This document shows, piece by piece, positions 8,220 to 15,933 of a stretch of DNA of 64,000 nt (positions within the stretch are counted from its first letter, which is position 1; each line of letters opens with the position of its first letter). Under the pieces are notes generated by a model. That model did not search any database. It was not told the DNA's origin and worked only from the letters and a program-made list of their open reading frames with translations. The DNA lies in assembly GCA_963921355.3 (NCBI GenBank), contig OZ001190.1, positions 62,001 to 126,000 on the forward strand, in the 5' to 3' direction. Position numbers and translations under genes: made by a program. The DNA is from CAWUEZ02 sp963921355 (GTDB lineage Bacteria; Pseudomonadota; Alphaproteobacteria; Thalassobaculales; Thalassobaculaceae).

Positions 8220-9089
8220 TCAGGCAACGTGCTGGGCGACGCCTTCCGGCAGAAACCCGCTCGCGTCCTTCAGGATGCGCTGACGCAACTGGTCCCGGCC
8301 AGGACAGCGTGGGATATCGTCGAGCGCTTCAGAAATCAGTATTTTCAGGCGCTTCTTGGCACCGTCTATGCCCAGCTCACGGGCCGCGTTCGGTCGGGCA
8401 TGGGCAGCATCCTGGCCGATCGGCTTGCCGATCGCCTCCGGATCGGCAGCCACATCGCAGATATCGTCGGCCACCTGATAGGCCTCGCCCAGCCGTTCAC
8501 CCAGCAGCCGCCAGGCCACCGGCTCGTGACCGGCCGCCACCGCGCCGACGGCGGTCGCCCCGGCGAACAAGGACCCGGTCTTGGCCCGCTGATAGGCAGA
8601 GAGATCGATCTTCTGCTCCTCCTCCCACGCCTGGCCGGCACAGATTCCGTGCGGCGTTCCGACGGCGCGGGCAACCGTCAGGGTCATCGCCGACAACCGG
8701 TCCGGCGACTGGGCGCCGGCCCGGGCCAGCACGTCGAAGGCCTGAATGATCAGCGCGTCGCCGGTGAGAATGGCGAGCGGCTGGCCGGACGCGCGATGCA
8801 CCGACGGCTTGCCGCGCCGGGTCGACGCATCGTCGAATGCCGGAAGATCGTCATGGACCAGGGAGGCGCAGTGCAGCAGCTCGATCGCCGCGGCCCCGGC
8901 ATCACTCAACGCCGGCCGATCATCGCCACAGGCCAGGGCCACGGCGAGCGCAATGCGTGGGCGAATCCGATGGCCGCCGGGGAAAACCGCATACCGCATG
9001 GCCGCTGCCAAGCCCGGCGGCGACGGCGCACATTCGCAACCCTGGATCGCCGATTCCAATGCCTGCTCGATCCGCAGTTTGGCATCCAT
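8220..9089 (-). CDS. crtE: Geranylgeranyl diphosphate synthase
   Basis: This 289-residue trans-prenyltransferase makes the C20 precursor of both carotenoids and the bacteriochlorophyll tail. The first Asp-rich motif is DDLPAFDD and the second DDICD; the FPGGHRIRPR segment binds diphosphate. The open frame extends to 9152, but the ATG at 9089 (MDAKLRIEQ) is preceded by GGGAGG with 5-nt spacing, and the upstream part overlaps the crtE/crtD operator. It is the first gene of the crtE-to-puf superoperon. Confidence 0.95.
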   Translation of the reverse strand: MDAKLRIEQALESAIQGCECAPSPPGLAAAMRYAVFPGGHRIRPRIALAVALACGDDRPALSDAGAAAIELLHCASLVHDDLPAFDDASTRRGKPSVHRASGQPLAILTGDALIIQAFDVLARAGAQSPDRLSAMTLTVARAVGTPHGICAGQAWEEEQKIDLSAYQRAKTGSLFAGATAVGAVAAGHEPVAWRLLGERLGEAYQVADDICDVAADPEAIGKPIGQDAAHARPNAARELGIDGAKKRLKILISEALDDIPRCPGRDQLRQRILKDASGFLPEGVAQHVA

Positions 9090-9133
9090 TCTCGCCTCCC
9101 GTTGCGCAACGGATTCGGGGTTTAACCCCTGAG

Positions 9134-9177
9134 TGTCAAGATTGATTGTCACTGATAAATGTCATTAAGTACAGACA
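9134..9177. promoter_or_regulatory. crtE/crtD divergent control region with a paired PpsR-type site
   Basis: TGTCATTAAGTACAGACA at 9160-9177 is a perfect TGT-N12-ACA operator. TGTCAAGATTGATTGTCA at 9134-9151 is a one-base-off copy (TGT-N12-TCA). The gap is exactly 8 bp, the same architecture as at bchC. The pair sits between the divergent crtE and crtD starts and probably represses both under oxygen. A perfect palindrome CGTTGCGCAACG (9100-9111) and GGGG-TTTAA-CCCC (9117-9129) lie nearby in the crtE leader; their role is unknown. Confidence 0.78.
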
Positions 9178-9223
9178 GTCATTCGGAGTGCGTAGACCGG
9201 ATCACGGAGACCTTCGAACGTTG

Positions 9224-10777
9224 GTGACCGCGCTGCCCCATGACCGAGTCGTCGTCGTCGGTGCCGGAATTGCCGGTCTGGCCGCCGGCATTCGTCTGGC
9301 CGCCCGCGGCGTGAACGTGACCATTGTCGACAAGGCGGCGTCGCCGGGCGGCAAGATGCGTCAGGTCACGGTGGCAGGGCGACCGATCGATTCCGGCCCG
9401 ACCGTGCTGACCATGCGCTGGGTGTTTGACGATCTGTTCGACGCCGCCGGCACGTCGACCGACCGCCTGGTGCGCCTGATACCGGCGGAGATCCTTGCCC
9501 GCCACGGCTGGAGCGACGGCTCGCGCCTGGATCTGTTTGCCGATATCGGCCGATCGGCGGAAGCCATCGAGGGCTTCGCAAGCCGGGCGGAATCAGCCCG
9601 CTACCTGGCCTTCTGTGAGCGTTCGGCCGAGGTCTATCGCACGGTTGAGGAGCCGTTCATCAAATCCCAGCGACCGACCCCGCTCGGCCTGTTCGCCGAA
9701 CGTGGCTTCAGCGGCCTTCGTGAGATGATGGCCATCGACCCGTTCAGCACCCTGTGGCGGGCGCTCGGAAGCCAGTTCCGGGACCCGCGTCTGCGCCAGT
9801 TGTTCGGCCGCTATGCGACCTATTGCGGATCCTCGCCTTTCGCCGCTCCGGCCACGCTGATGCTGGTCGCCCATGTCGAGCAGAACGGGGTGTGGATGGT
9901 GGATGGCGGCATGCACCATTTCGCCACGGTACTGGCGGATCTTGCCCGGTCCCTCGGGGCAACGCTGCGCCTTGAAGCACCGGTTGCCGAGATCCTATCC
10001 ACGGGAGGACAGGCGAGCGGCGTTCGGCTGGAGTCGGGCGAGACCATCGAAGCCGACGCCGTGATCTGGAACGGCGAGGTCAGTGCCCTCGCCGCCGGCC
10101 TCGCCGGCGAGGGCGCGCGCGGGGCCGCGTCGGCGACGGCGCGTCGCAACCGCTCACTCTCGGCCCTGACCTTGTCGATGGTGGCGCGCGCCGAAGGCTT
10201 CCCCCTGCTCCGGCACACGGTTTTCTTCTGCGATACCTACCGGCGCGAATTCGACGACATCTTCGAGCACGACCGGCTGCCGACCGAACCGACGGTCTAT
10301 CTGTGTGCACAGGACCGCGGGGCCGGCAGCGACGATGCGCCGCCTGACGGCGAGGAACGCCTTTTCGCGATCATCAACTCCCCCGCCAGCGGCGACCGCC
10401 GCCCCTTCGACGACCCGGAGACGGAGCCATGTTTGGACAGCGCGTATTCCCTGCTGACTCGTTGCGGCCTGACCTTGCATCGGTCATCGCAGCAGACCGT
10501 CGTAACCACACCGGCGGATTTCGACCGGCTTTTCCCGGCCACCGGCGGGGCGCTGTACGGACCGGCGACCCATGGATGGCGGGCGTCCTTCGCACGAGCG
10601 GCGGCAAGAACCCGGTTGCCGGGGCTGTATCTGGCGGGTGGCAGCGTGCATCCGGGGGCGGGCGTGCCGATGGCGGCGCTGTCGGGCCGGCAGGCGGCGA
10701 ACAGCGTTCTGGAGGACCTGACTTCGCGCAGTCGGTCCCGCCCGGTGGCTATCTCTGGTGGTATGTCGATGCGCTGA
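9224..10777 (+). CDS. crtD: Hydroxyneurosporene-type carotenoid 3,4-desaturase
   Basis: This flavoprotein of the CrtI family introduces the C3,4 double bond in 1-hydroxy carotenoids. The N-terminal FAD motif is VVVGAGIAGLAAGIRLAARG, and the C-terminal motif is GLYLAGGSVHPGAGVPMAAL. The frame opens at 9146 inside the operator region; the GTG at 9224 (or the adjacent TTG at 9221) is the better start and gives 517 residues, close to family length. A weak GGAGA lies about 14 nt upstream. Its last 50-60 bases also encode the conserved start of CrtC in another frame. Confidence 0.94.
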   Translation: MTALPHDRVVVVGAGIAGLAAGIRLAARGVNVTIVDKAASPGGKMRQVTVAGRPIDSGPTVLTMRWVFDDLFDAAGTSTDRLVRLIPAEILARHGWSDGSRLDLFADIGRSAEAIEGFASRAESARYLAFCERSAEVYRTVEEPFIKSQRPTPLGLFAERGFSGLREMMAIDPFSTLWRALGSQFRDPRLRQLFGRYATYCGSSPFAAPATLMLVAHVEQNGVWMVDGGMHHFATVLADLARSLGATLRLEAPVAEILSTGGQASGVRLESGETIEADAVIWNGEVSALAAGLAGEGARGAASATARRNRSLSALTLSMVARAEGFPLLRHTVFFCDTYRREFDDIFEHDRLPTEPTVYLCAQDRGAGSDDAPPDGEERLFAIINSPASGDRRPFDDPETEPCLDSAYSLLTRCGLTLHRSSQQTVVTTPADFDRLFPATGGALYGPATHGWRASFARAAARTRLPGLYLAGGSVHPGAGVPMAALSGRQAANSVLEDLTSRSRSRPVAISGGMSMR

Positions 10778-11640
10778 GCGACGACGGCCGCGAAGGTCTG
10801 ACAATCATCGCCTTCGTCGGCAGCGTGTTCTCTCCATATTACGCCTGGTCGGGCAGGCAGGATCCGGAGAACCACTGCGCCGTCAGCGTCGCCCTGTACG
10901 GAGCGCGCGGCAATCGCTGGGCAATGACCGAGCGGGGGCGCGGCGCGTTGCAGCGCTCGACCGACAGCTACACGGTCGGCGACAGCCACCTGTCCTGGGA
11001 CGGGTCGGGGCTGACCATCGATCTGGTCGAACGGGCGGTCCCTCACCTGACGGCGATCCGCGGGTCGATCCGGCTGGTCCCCGACTCCATCAATGACCGG
11101 GTCTTCGAACTGGACCGCGCCGGCCGGCACGCCTGGCGTCCGATCGCCCCGACGGCGCGGGTCGAAGTCGCCCTGGATCGGCCGGGCATGGCCTGGTCCG
11201 GCCACGGCTATTTCGACAGCAACTGGGGGACCGAGCCCCTGGAGGACGGCTTCGTGCGCTGGGACTGGTCGCGGGCCGAAGGCCGCGACGGCGCGGTGAT
11301 CCTGTACGACGCCGAGCGCCGGCACGACGACGGTCTCTCCCTGGCCCTGCGGTTCGGTCGCGACGGCACGCTGGAGGAGTTGGCGGCTCCGCCCAGGGTC
11401 GCCCTTGACCCCGGTCTCTGGCGGGTCCGCCGCGGAACCCAGGCCGATACCAGCGAGGGCGTGGCGATCAGACGGTCCCTGGAGGATACGCCGTTCTACA
11501 CCCGCGAAGTTCTGGACACGCGGCTGTTCGGCGAACGCGCCGAAGCCGTGCACGAGAGCCTGGATCTGGATCGCTTCGCCAGCACCTGGGTCCGCTTGCT
11601 GCTGCCGTTCCGCATGCCGAGGATAACCGGCCCGCGCTAG
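10576..11640 (+). CDS. crtC: Carotenoid 1,2-hydratase (hydroxyneurosporene synthase)
   Basis: This enzyme adds water across the terminal double bond of neurosporene or lycopene before CrtD and CrtF act. Recognisable CrtC segments are PPGGYLWWYVDALSDDG, IIAFVGSVFSPYYAWSGR and DPENHCAVSVALYG. The start is unresolved. The conserved N terminus begins near 10725 while crtD is still open, and the only in-frame ATG covering it is at 10576, deep within crtD and without a ribosome site. Translation might instead begin at a CTG around 10798, just before the point where Rhodobacter CrtC begins. The stop TAG is the first bases of a repeat element. Confidence 0.88.
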   Translation: MAGVLRTSGGKNPVAGAVSGGWQRASGGGRADGGAVGPAGGEQRSGGPDFAQSVPPGGYLWWYVDALSDDGREGLTIIAFVGSVFSPYYAWSGRQDPENHCAVSVALYGARGNRWAMTERGRGALQRSTDSYTVGDSHLSWDGSGLTIDLVERAVPHLTAIRGSIRLVPDSINDRVFELDRAGRHAWRPIAPTARVEVALDRPGMAWSGHGYFDSNWGTEPLEDGFVRWDWSRAEGRDGAVILYDAERRHDDGLSLALRFGRDGTLEELAAPPRVALDPGLWRVRRGTQADTSEGVAIRRSLEDTPFYTREVLDTRLFGERAEAVHESLDLDRFASTWVRLLLPFRMPRITGPR

Positions 11641-11775
11641 AGCAGATCCGCGTCAGATGGACCCGCTTTCGGCGGTCCATCTGACCGGTGAATCTGCTCT
11701 CACTCTATGATTTAGATCGGATTCACACGTTCAGCCGGAAACCAGCGTGTTTCCGTCACAACGTGATCCGATCTA
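11639..11775. repeat. Composite REP-like inverted repeat, copy 1
   Basis: There are two nested palindromic parts. First, AGAGCAGAT (11639-11647) pairs with ATCTGCTCT (11692-11700), enclosing an 11-bp stem TCAGATGGACC/GGTCCATCTGA (11653-11663/11674-11684). Second, TTAGATCGGAT near 11711 pairs imperfectly with ATCCGATCTAA at 11766-11776. It lies between the convergent crtC and small-ORF genes and may act as a bidirectional terminator. Both ends supply stop codons: the TAG of crtC (11638-11640) and the TAG of the small ORF (11773-11775). A diverged copy is at 34783-34923. Confidence 0.8.
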
Positions 11776-11943
11776 ACTGCGGTCGGCCGGCGGCTCCTCC
11801 CGATTGGTACGGGCCTCCTCCGCCTCGCGTTGCTCGCGTTCGCGCTTCAACTGGTTCAGTTCCCGGAACTGCCACCACGCGAAAGCGAGCACACCGACCA
11901 GCACCAGCAGCGGTTCGATGGCGATCAGGGCGGACAGATCCAT
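11773..11943 (-). CDS. Small membrane protein downstream of tspO
   Basis: This 56-residue protein starts MDLSALIAIEPLLVLVG, has one membrane span, then a highly charged tail rich in Glu, Arg and Gln (FRELNQLKREREQREAEE) that should be helical and may form a coiled coil. It starts 11 bp after the tspO stop with a GGAGAGAG ribosome site, so it is the last gene of the bchI-to-tspO operon. I do not recognise a family. Its position suggests an accessory role in pigment-membrane assembly or tetrapyrrole control. Its stop codon lies in the REP-like repeat. Confidence 0.75.
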   Translation of the reverse strand: MDLSALIAIEPLLVLVGVLAFAWWQFRELNQLKREREQREAEEARTNREEPPADRS

Positions 11944-11954
11944 GGCTCTCTCCG

Positions 11955-12425
11955 TCAGGCCGGGTTCGGATCCGGGTTCAGTCGCCAGACCCGGTAGTTC
12001 AGAACGCCGGCGAAACTCACCCACGCCAGATAGGGGACCAGCAGCCAGGCGGCGGCCGCGGAGATCGGGTAGAACATCACGATCATGGCGACGATCGACA
12101 GCCACAGGGCGATCAGTTCGAGCAAGGCCAGATCGATCCGGCGCATTCCGAAGAACACCGCCGACCAGCAGGCATTCAGGACCAGCTGGACACCGTAGAC
12201 CGCCAGAGCCGGCCAGGTGCGCGCCAGTTCATCGGCCTGCCAGACGAACCAGCCCGAGACCGCGATCATCGCGTACAGGATGCTCCAGGCGATCGGGAAC
12301 AGCCAGTTCGGCGGCCGCCACCAGGGCTTGTTGAGGTGCTCGTACCAGGCGCCCGGCCTGAAGAACGCGCCGCTCATCGCCGCCGCGACATTCGCCAGAA
12401 CGAATCCCATCAGCGTGAAATCCAT
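11955..12425 (-). CDS. tspO: TspO/MBR family tryptophan-rich sensory protein
   Basis: This 156-residue, five-span membrane protein is related to the mitochondrial benzodiazepine receptor. Typical motifs are NKPWWRPPNWLFPIAWSILY, NACWSAVFFGMRR and PYLAWVSFAGVLNYRVWRLN. In Rhodobacter, TspO binds tetrapyrrole intermediates and negatively affects carotenoid and bacteriochlorophyll genes in response to oxygen. It lies downstream of crtB, as in other photosynthesis clusters. Confidence 0.95.
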   Translation of the reverse strand: MDFTLMGFVLANVAAAMSGAFFRPGAWYEHLNKPWWRPPNWLFPIAWSILYAMIAVSGWFVWQADELARTWPALAVYGVQLVLNACWSAVFFGMRRIDLALLELIALWLSIVAMIVMFYPISAAAAWLLVPYLAWVSFAGVLNYRVWRLNPDPNPA

Positions 12426-12480
12426 CGTAAACCGTCCGCTGTCTTTCGAGCTCAGATATGGTCGTCGCGACGAATGCCGT

Positions 12481-13572
12481 CTAGCTGTCGCCGGACGCGA
12501 TAGGGACCGTAGCGGACCCTAGCCGCCAGTCGCGGTCCTCGATGTCCATCCGCACAAACAGGTCGAGCATCCAGCCGAGCCGCTCGTCGACACTGGCCTC
12601 GGGGTGCAGCTCCGGGCGCGGCGAGGGCGTACGCACCACGGCCTCGACCAGAAACCGGGTCTCGTCGAGCGGCTCCGCGATCAGCCCCGGACGGATCCGC
12701 TGACTGGTCAGCAGCGACCAGCCGAGCAGGGCGAGCTTGCGCCGCCCGCTGACCACCGCCCGGCCATTGACGCTGTCGAGCTCCTGGCGTTCGAGCTCGC
12801 GGCCGATCTCGGAATACAGCACCTGGGCGGCGCGGATTCCCGGTCGGCAAACCACCGGAAGCTGGCCGATCCCCGCCGCGGACCGCTGGTACAGTTGGTC
12901 CGCCTCGTCGAGCAGACGCTGCACGACGCCCGCCAGCGCCGAGCCGAAGACCGGTTCCCTCAGCCAGCCATCAGGATCGAGCCCGGCGTCCCGCATCCAG
13001 TCGCGGGGCAGATACAGCCGCCCGGCGCGCGCGTCTTCGCCAACATCGCGGGCGATGTTGGTCAGCTGCATCGCCACGCCGAGATCCGCCGCGCGGGCGA
13101 TCACCGAGCCGTCGCGCGATCCCATCAATACGGTCATCATCGCGCCGACGGTCCCCGCCACCCGGGCGCCGTAGGCCCGCAACTCGGAGATCGTCTCGTG
13201 GGATCGCCCGTCGGTGTCCCAGGCGAACCCGTCCAGCAGCGCCTCCGGCAGCTCGCGCGGCATCCCATAGCGCCGAACGACTCGGGCAAAGGCCCGGTCG
13301 GCGGCAATGTCGACCGGATCACCGCCATAGATCCGGTCCAACCGGGTGCGGAGCCGATCCAGGGCGCGGGGCTGACCACCCTCCTCCGCCAGATCGATTT
13401 CGTCATCGGCCAGCCGGCAGAAGGCGTAGAGCACGTAAGCCGGATCCCGGACCGAGCGTGGCAGCAGCAGGGACGCGTTGGAGAAGCTGCGGGAGCCGTG
13501 GCGGATGAGTTCCCGGCACGCCTCGATGTCGGCCGCCGCCGCGGCCTGCTCGTCAGACAACCGTCGCCGCAT
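12481..13572 (-). CDS. crtB: 15-cis-phytoene synthase
   Basis: This 363-residue enzyme condenses two GGPP molecules to phytoene, the first committed carotenoid step. The Asp-rich motifs are RLADDEID near residue 52 and NIARDVGEDARAGRLYLP near residue 165. The frame runs up to 13671 over the end of crtI, but the ATG at 13572 (MRRRLSDEQ), overlapping crtI by 20 nt, gives a normal N terminus leading into RHGSRSFSNASLLLP. It is co-transcribed with crtI and crtA. Confidence 0.95.
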   Translation of the reverse strand: MRRRLSDEQAAAAADIEACRELIRHGSRSFSNASLLLPRSVRDPAYVLYAFCRLADDEIDLAEEGGQPRALDRLRTRLDRIYGGDPVDIAADRAFARVVRRYGMPRELPEALLDGFAWDTDGRSHETISELRAYGARVAGTVGAMMTVLMGSRDGSVIARAADLGVAMQLTNIARDVGEDARAGRLYLPRDWMRDAGLDPDGWLREPVFGSALAGVVQRLLDEADQLYQRSAAGIGQLPVVCRPGIRAAQVLYSEIGRELERQELDSVNGRAVVSGRRKLALLGWSLLTSQRIRPGLIAEPLDETRFLVEAVVRTPSPRPELHPEASVDERLGWMLDLFVRMDIEDRDWRLGSATVPIASGDS

Positions 13573-15121
13573 CCGGAACCACCAGGTCCAGGGTCTTCGC
13601 CGAGGAAATGACACCGGGAACGCCGGCGCCTGGATGGGTGCCCGCACCCACCAGATAGAGGCCGTCGACATCCTGGGCGCGGTTGTGCGGCCGGAACCAG
13701 GCGCTCTGGGTCAGGACCGGCTCGAGCGAGAATCCCGCCCCCTTCACCGACTTCAGGTCATCGTGGAAGTACCGCGGGGTCACCATGTGCGAAGAGACCA
13801 CCGCGTCCGACAGTCCCGGAAGGACGGTTTCACTCAGACGGGCGGCGATCCGCGCGCGATAGGGTTCCGCCATCTCCGCCCAGTCGACCGGCGCATCCAG
13901 ATGCGGGACCGGCGAGAGCACATAGAATGCATCGCCACCGGGTGGCGCCAGGGACGGATCGGTCGCCGTCGGCCGGTGCAGGTAGAGACTGAAGTCCTCC
14001 GCCAGGACTTTGGTCTTGAAAATGTCCGACAGCAGTTCCCGATACCGCGGCCCCATCAGGATCATATGGTGGGGCACGTCCTCGTAGCGCCGGTTGGTGC
14101 CGAAGTACCAGACGAAGAGTCCCATCGAGTAGCGCGAACGGTCGACCCGCCAGTCCGGCCACCAGCGTTTGGGCGCATGCCGCAGCAGGTGCTTGTAGGT
14201 GAACAGCGCATCGGCGTTGGAGACGACGATGTCGGACCGGATCTCTTTGCCATCCGCCAGACGCACGCCGGTGGCGCGCCGACCGTCCAACAGGATTTCG
14301 TCGACATCGGCGTCGTAGTGCATCCGGCCACCCTGGTCCTCGACCAGGGCGACCATCGCGTCGACCAGTGCGCCGGTCCCGCCCATCACGAAGTGGACGC
14401 CCCAGCGCTGCTCGAGATCGCTGATCAGGCAGTAGGCGGCCGTCACGGAGAACGGGTTCCCGCCGATCAGGAGCGGATGAAAGCTCATGATCGATCGCAG
14501 CTCGGGGTCCTTCACGTAGCGTGCGACCATGCCATGCAGGGACCGGGCGGCGCCGTGCCAGAGCAGTCGGGGCGTTATCTTGGCCATGAACCGAAGCGAG
14601 TGCATCGGGACATGACCGAGCTCCAGGAACGCGAAGTCGCAGACTTCCTTGGCGTCCCGGAGATAGCGCTCGAACCCGTCGACATCGCCTGGAGAGATCC
14701 GCCGCACCGCCTCGCGCATGCGTTCGGGATGGCGCGACGCTTCGAAGATGCGGCCGTCGTTCAGCCGGATACTGTAGAAAGGATCGAGTTCGCGCAAATC
14801 GACATCCGCGTGGAAATCACGACCCGCGAACTCCCAGAGTTCTTCCAGCACGTGCGGGACGGTGATGATCGTCGGGCCCGCATCGAAGCGAAATCCGTCC
14901 TGCTCGAAGACGCGGCCACGGCCCCCCGGCACGTCGCTGCGCTCCAGGACCGTGACCCGATAGCCGCGCGCGCCAAGGCGAATGGCGGCCGCAAGGCCAC
15001 CGAAACCGCTGCCGATGACCAGCGCATGAGGACGATCAACCGTTGAGAGAGCCGGCGCAGAAAGCCGGGTCAGCCCTTCCGGTGCCAGCAGCGGTGACCG
15101 GCTTCGAGCACGTGTCCACAT
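13553..15121 (-). CDS. crtI: Phytoene desaturase
   Basis: This FAD-dependent desaturase converts phytoene to neurosporene or lycopene. Motifs are HALVIGSGFGGLAAAIRL (FAD), ERSDVPGGRGRVFEQDGFRFDAGPT cut after the dinucleotide fold, and LYLVGAGTHPGAGVPGV at the C terminus. At 522 residues it is slightly long because of about 30 residues before the FAD motif; the ATG at 15121 has no clear ribosome site, so a later start is possible. The number of desaturation steps cannot be told from the sequence. It is followed by crtB with a 20-nt overlap. Confidence 0.94.
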   Translation of the reverse strand: MWTRARSRSPLLAPEGLTRLSAPALSTVDRPHALVIGSGFGGLAAAIRLGARGYRVTVLERSDVPGGRGRVFEQDGFRFDAGPTIITVPHVLEELWEFAGRDFHADVDLRELDPFYSIRLNDGRIFEASRHPERMREAVRRISPGDVDGFERYLRDAKEVCDFAFLELGHVPMHSLRFMAKITPRLLWHGAARSLHGMVARYVKDPELRSIMSFHPLLIGGNPFSVTAAYCLISDLEQRWGVHFVMGGTGALVDAMVALVEDQGGRMHYDADVDEILLDGRRATGVRLADGKEIRSDIVVSNADALFTYKHLLRHAPKRWWPDWRVDRSRYSMGLFVWYFGTNRRYEDVPHHMILMGPRYRELLSDIFKTKVLAEDFSLYLHRPTATDPSLAPPGGDAFYVLSPVPHLDAPVDWAEMAEPYRARIAARLSETVLPGLSDAVVSSHMVTPRYFHDDLKSVKGAGFSLEPVLTQSAWFRPHNRAQDVDGLYLVGAGTHPGAGVPGVISSAKTLDLVVPDAATVV

Positions 15122-15186
15122 TGCTTTACGATACGCGTGTCAAGGAAATCTGCCAAGCGACGCGATGAAGCAGGGTCCGGGACGCC

Positions 15187-15927
15187 CTAGCCGGCGGCCG
15201 CCGCCGCGCCGAAGGACTGCCCTGCCCATGCGCCCTCCATGGCCGAAGGCACGAACTGGGCGAACAGGTCCTCGGAGAAGAAATCCCCGTCCCGGGCCCG
15301 TTTGATGGCTTCGAGATGAGCCCCGGTATGGGCGAACCGGCGCATCGCCTCCAGATCCTCCCAGATCGTGAAGGTGGCCTGGCGCAGCAAGGGCGCCTCG
15401 CCCAGACCGGCAGCTACCAGACAGCCGTCCATGCGATGCAGCGAGCGTTCCGATGGCGGCGCATGGGTCCAGAAGGCCGCCGCCTTGCCCGGCTTGATCG
15501 AGGCCCGGGTCAGCGAGGCGATCGGGCCGGAATCCGGCCGCTGCTCGGTGACCGCCAGCGGAACCTTGCCGGACCACGACCCGCGGCTCTGGTAGGCGCG
15601 GAGCTTCGCCGTGAACAGCTCGCGGGCGTCGGCCCGATAGGCTGCTACGGCATCGCCTGCCAGGAAGGCGTCGGCCGCCGTCTCGTCGACGAAACTCGCG
15701 AACAGGCCCTGGTGACTGAAGCTGGGTATCGGGCGAAACCCTCCGTTGCGCCCGCTGCCGAGGACCTTCAGGAACGTCATCCCGGGGGTCTTCGCCAGCC
15801 GATAGCGTCCGAAGGCCAGCCGGGCGAAGGCCCGCAGGAGGGCCGATCGATGGAAATCGACCAGCAGGATGACGGCGATCTGGCCGCTGCTGTCCAACAT
15901 CGACGTACCCTGCGCTGCGTTCATCAT
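15187..15927 (-). CDS. crtA: Spheroidene monooxygenase
   Basis: This 246-residue protein matches CrtA, which adds a keto group at C2 of spheroidene in the presence of oxygen, giving spheroidenone. Matching segments include TPGMTFLKVLGSG, SRGSWSGKVPL, GPIASLTRASIKPGK and GEAPLLRQATFTIWEDLEAMRRFA. It begins 6 bp after bchO and is followed by crtI, so it links the bch and crt parts of the operon. With crtC, crtD and crtF present the pigments should be of the spheroidene/spheroidenone or keto-spirilloxanthin type. Confidence 0.9.
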   Translation of the reverse strand: MMNAAQGTSMLDSSGQIAVILLVDFHRSALLRAFARLAFGRYRLAKTPGMTFLKVLGSGRNGGFRPIPSFSHQGLFASFVDETAADAFLAGDAVAAYRADARELFTAKLRAYQSRGSWSGKVPLAVTEQRPDSGPIASLTRASIKPGKAAAFWTHAPPSERSLHRMDGCLVAAGLGEAPLLRQATFTIWEDLEAMRRFAHTGAHLEAIKRARDGDFFSEDLFAQFVPSAMEGAWAGQSFGAAAAAG

Positions 15928-15933
15928 GGAACC

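Noticed and set aside
15113..15155. Possible PpsR pair upstream of crtI (TGT-N12-ACG and TGT-N12-CCA)
   Set aside because: Both halves deviate from the consensus and the gap is 7, not 8 bp, so chance is more likely.
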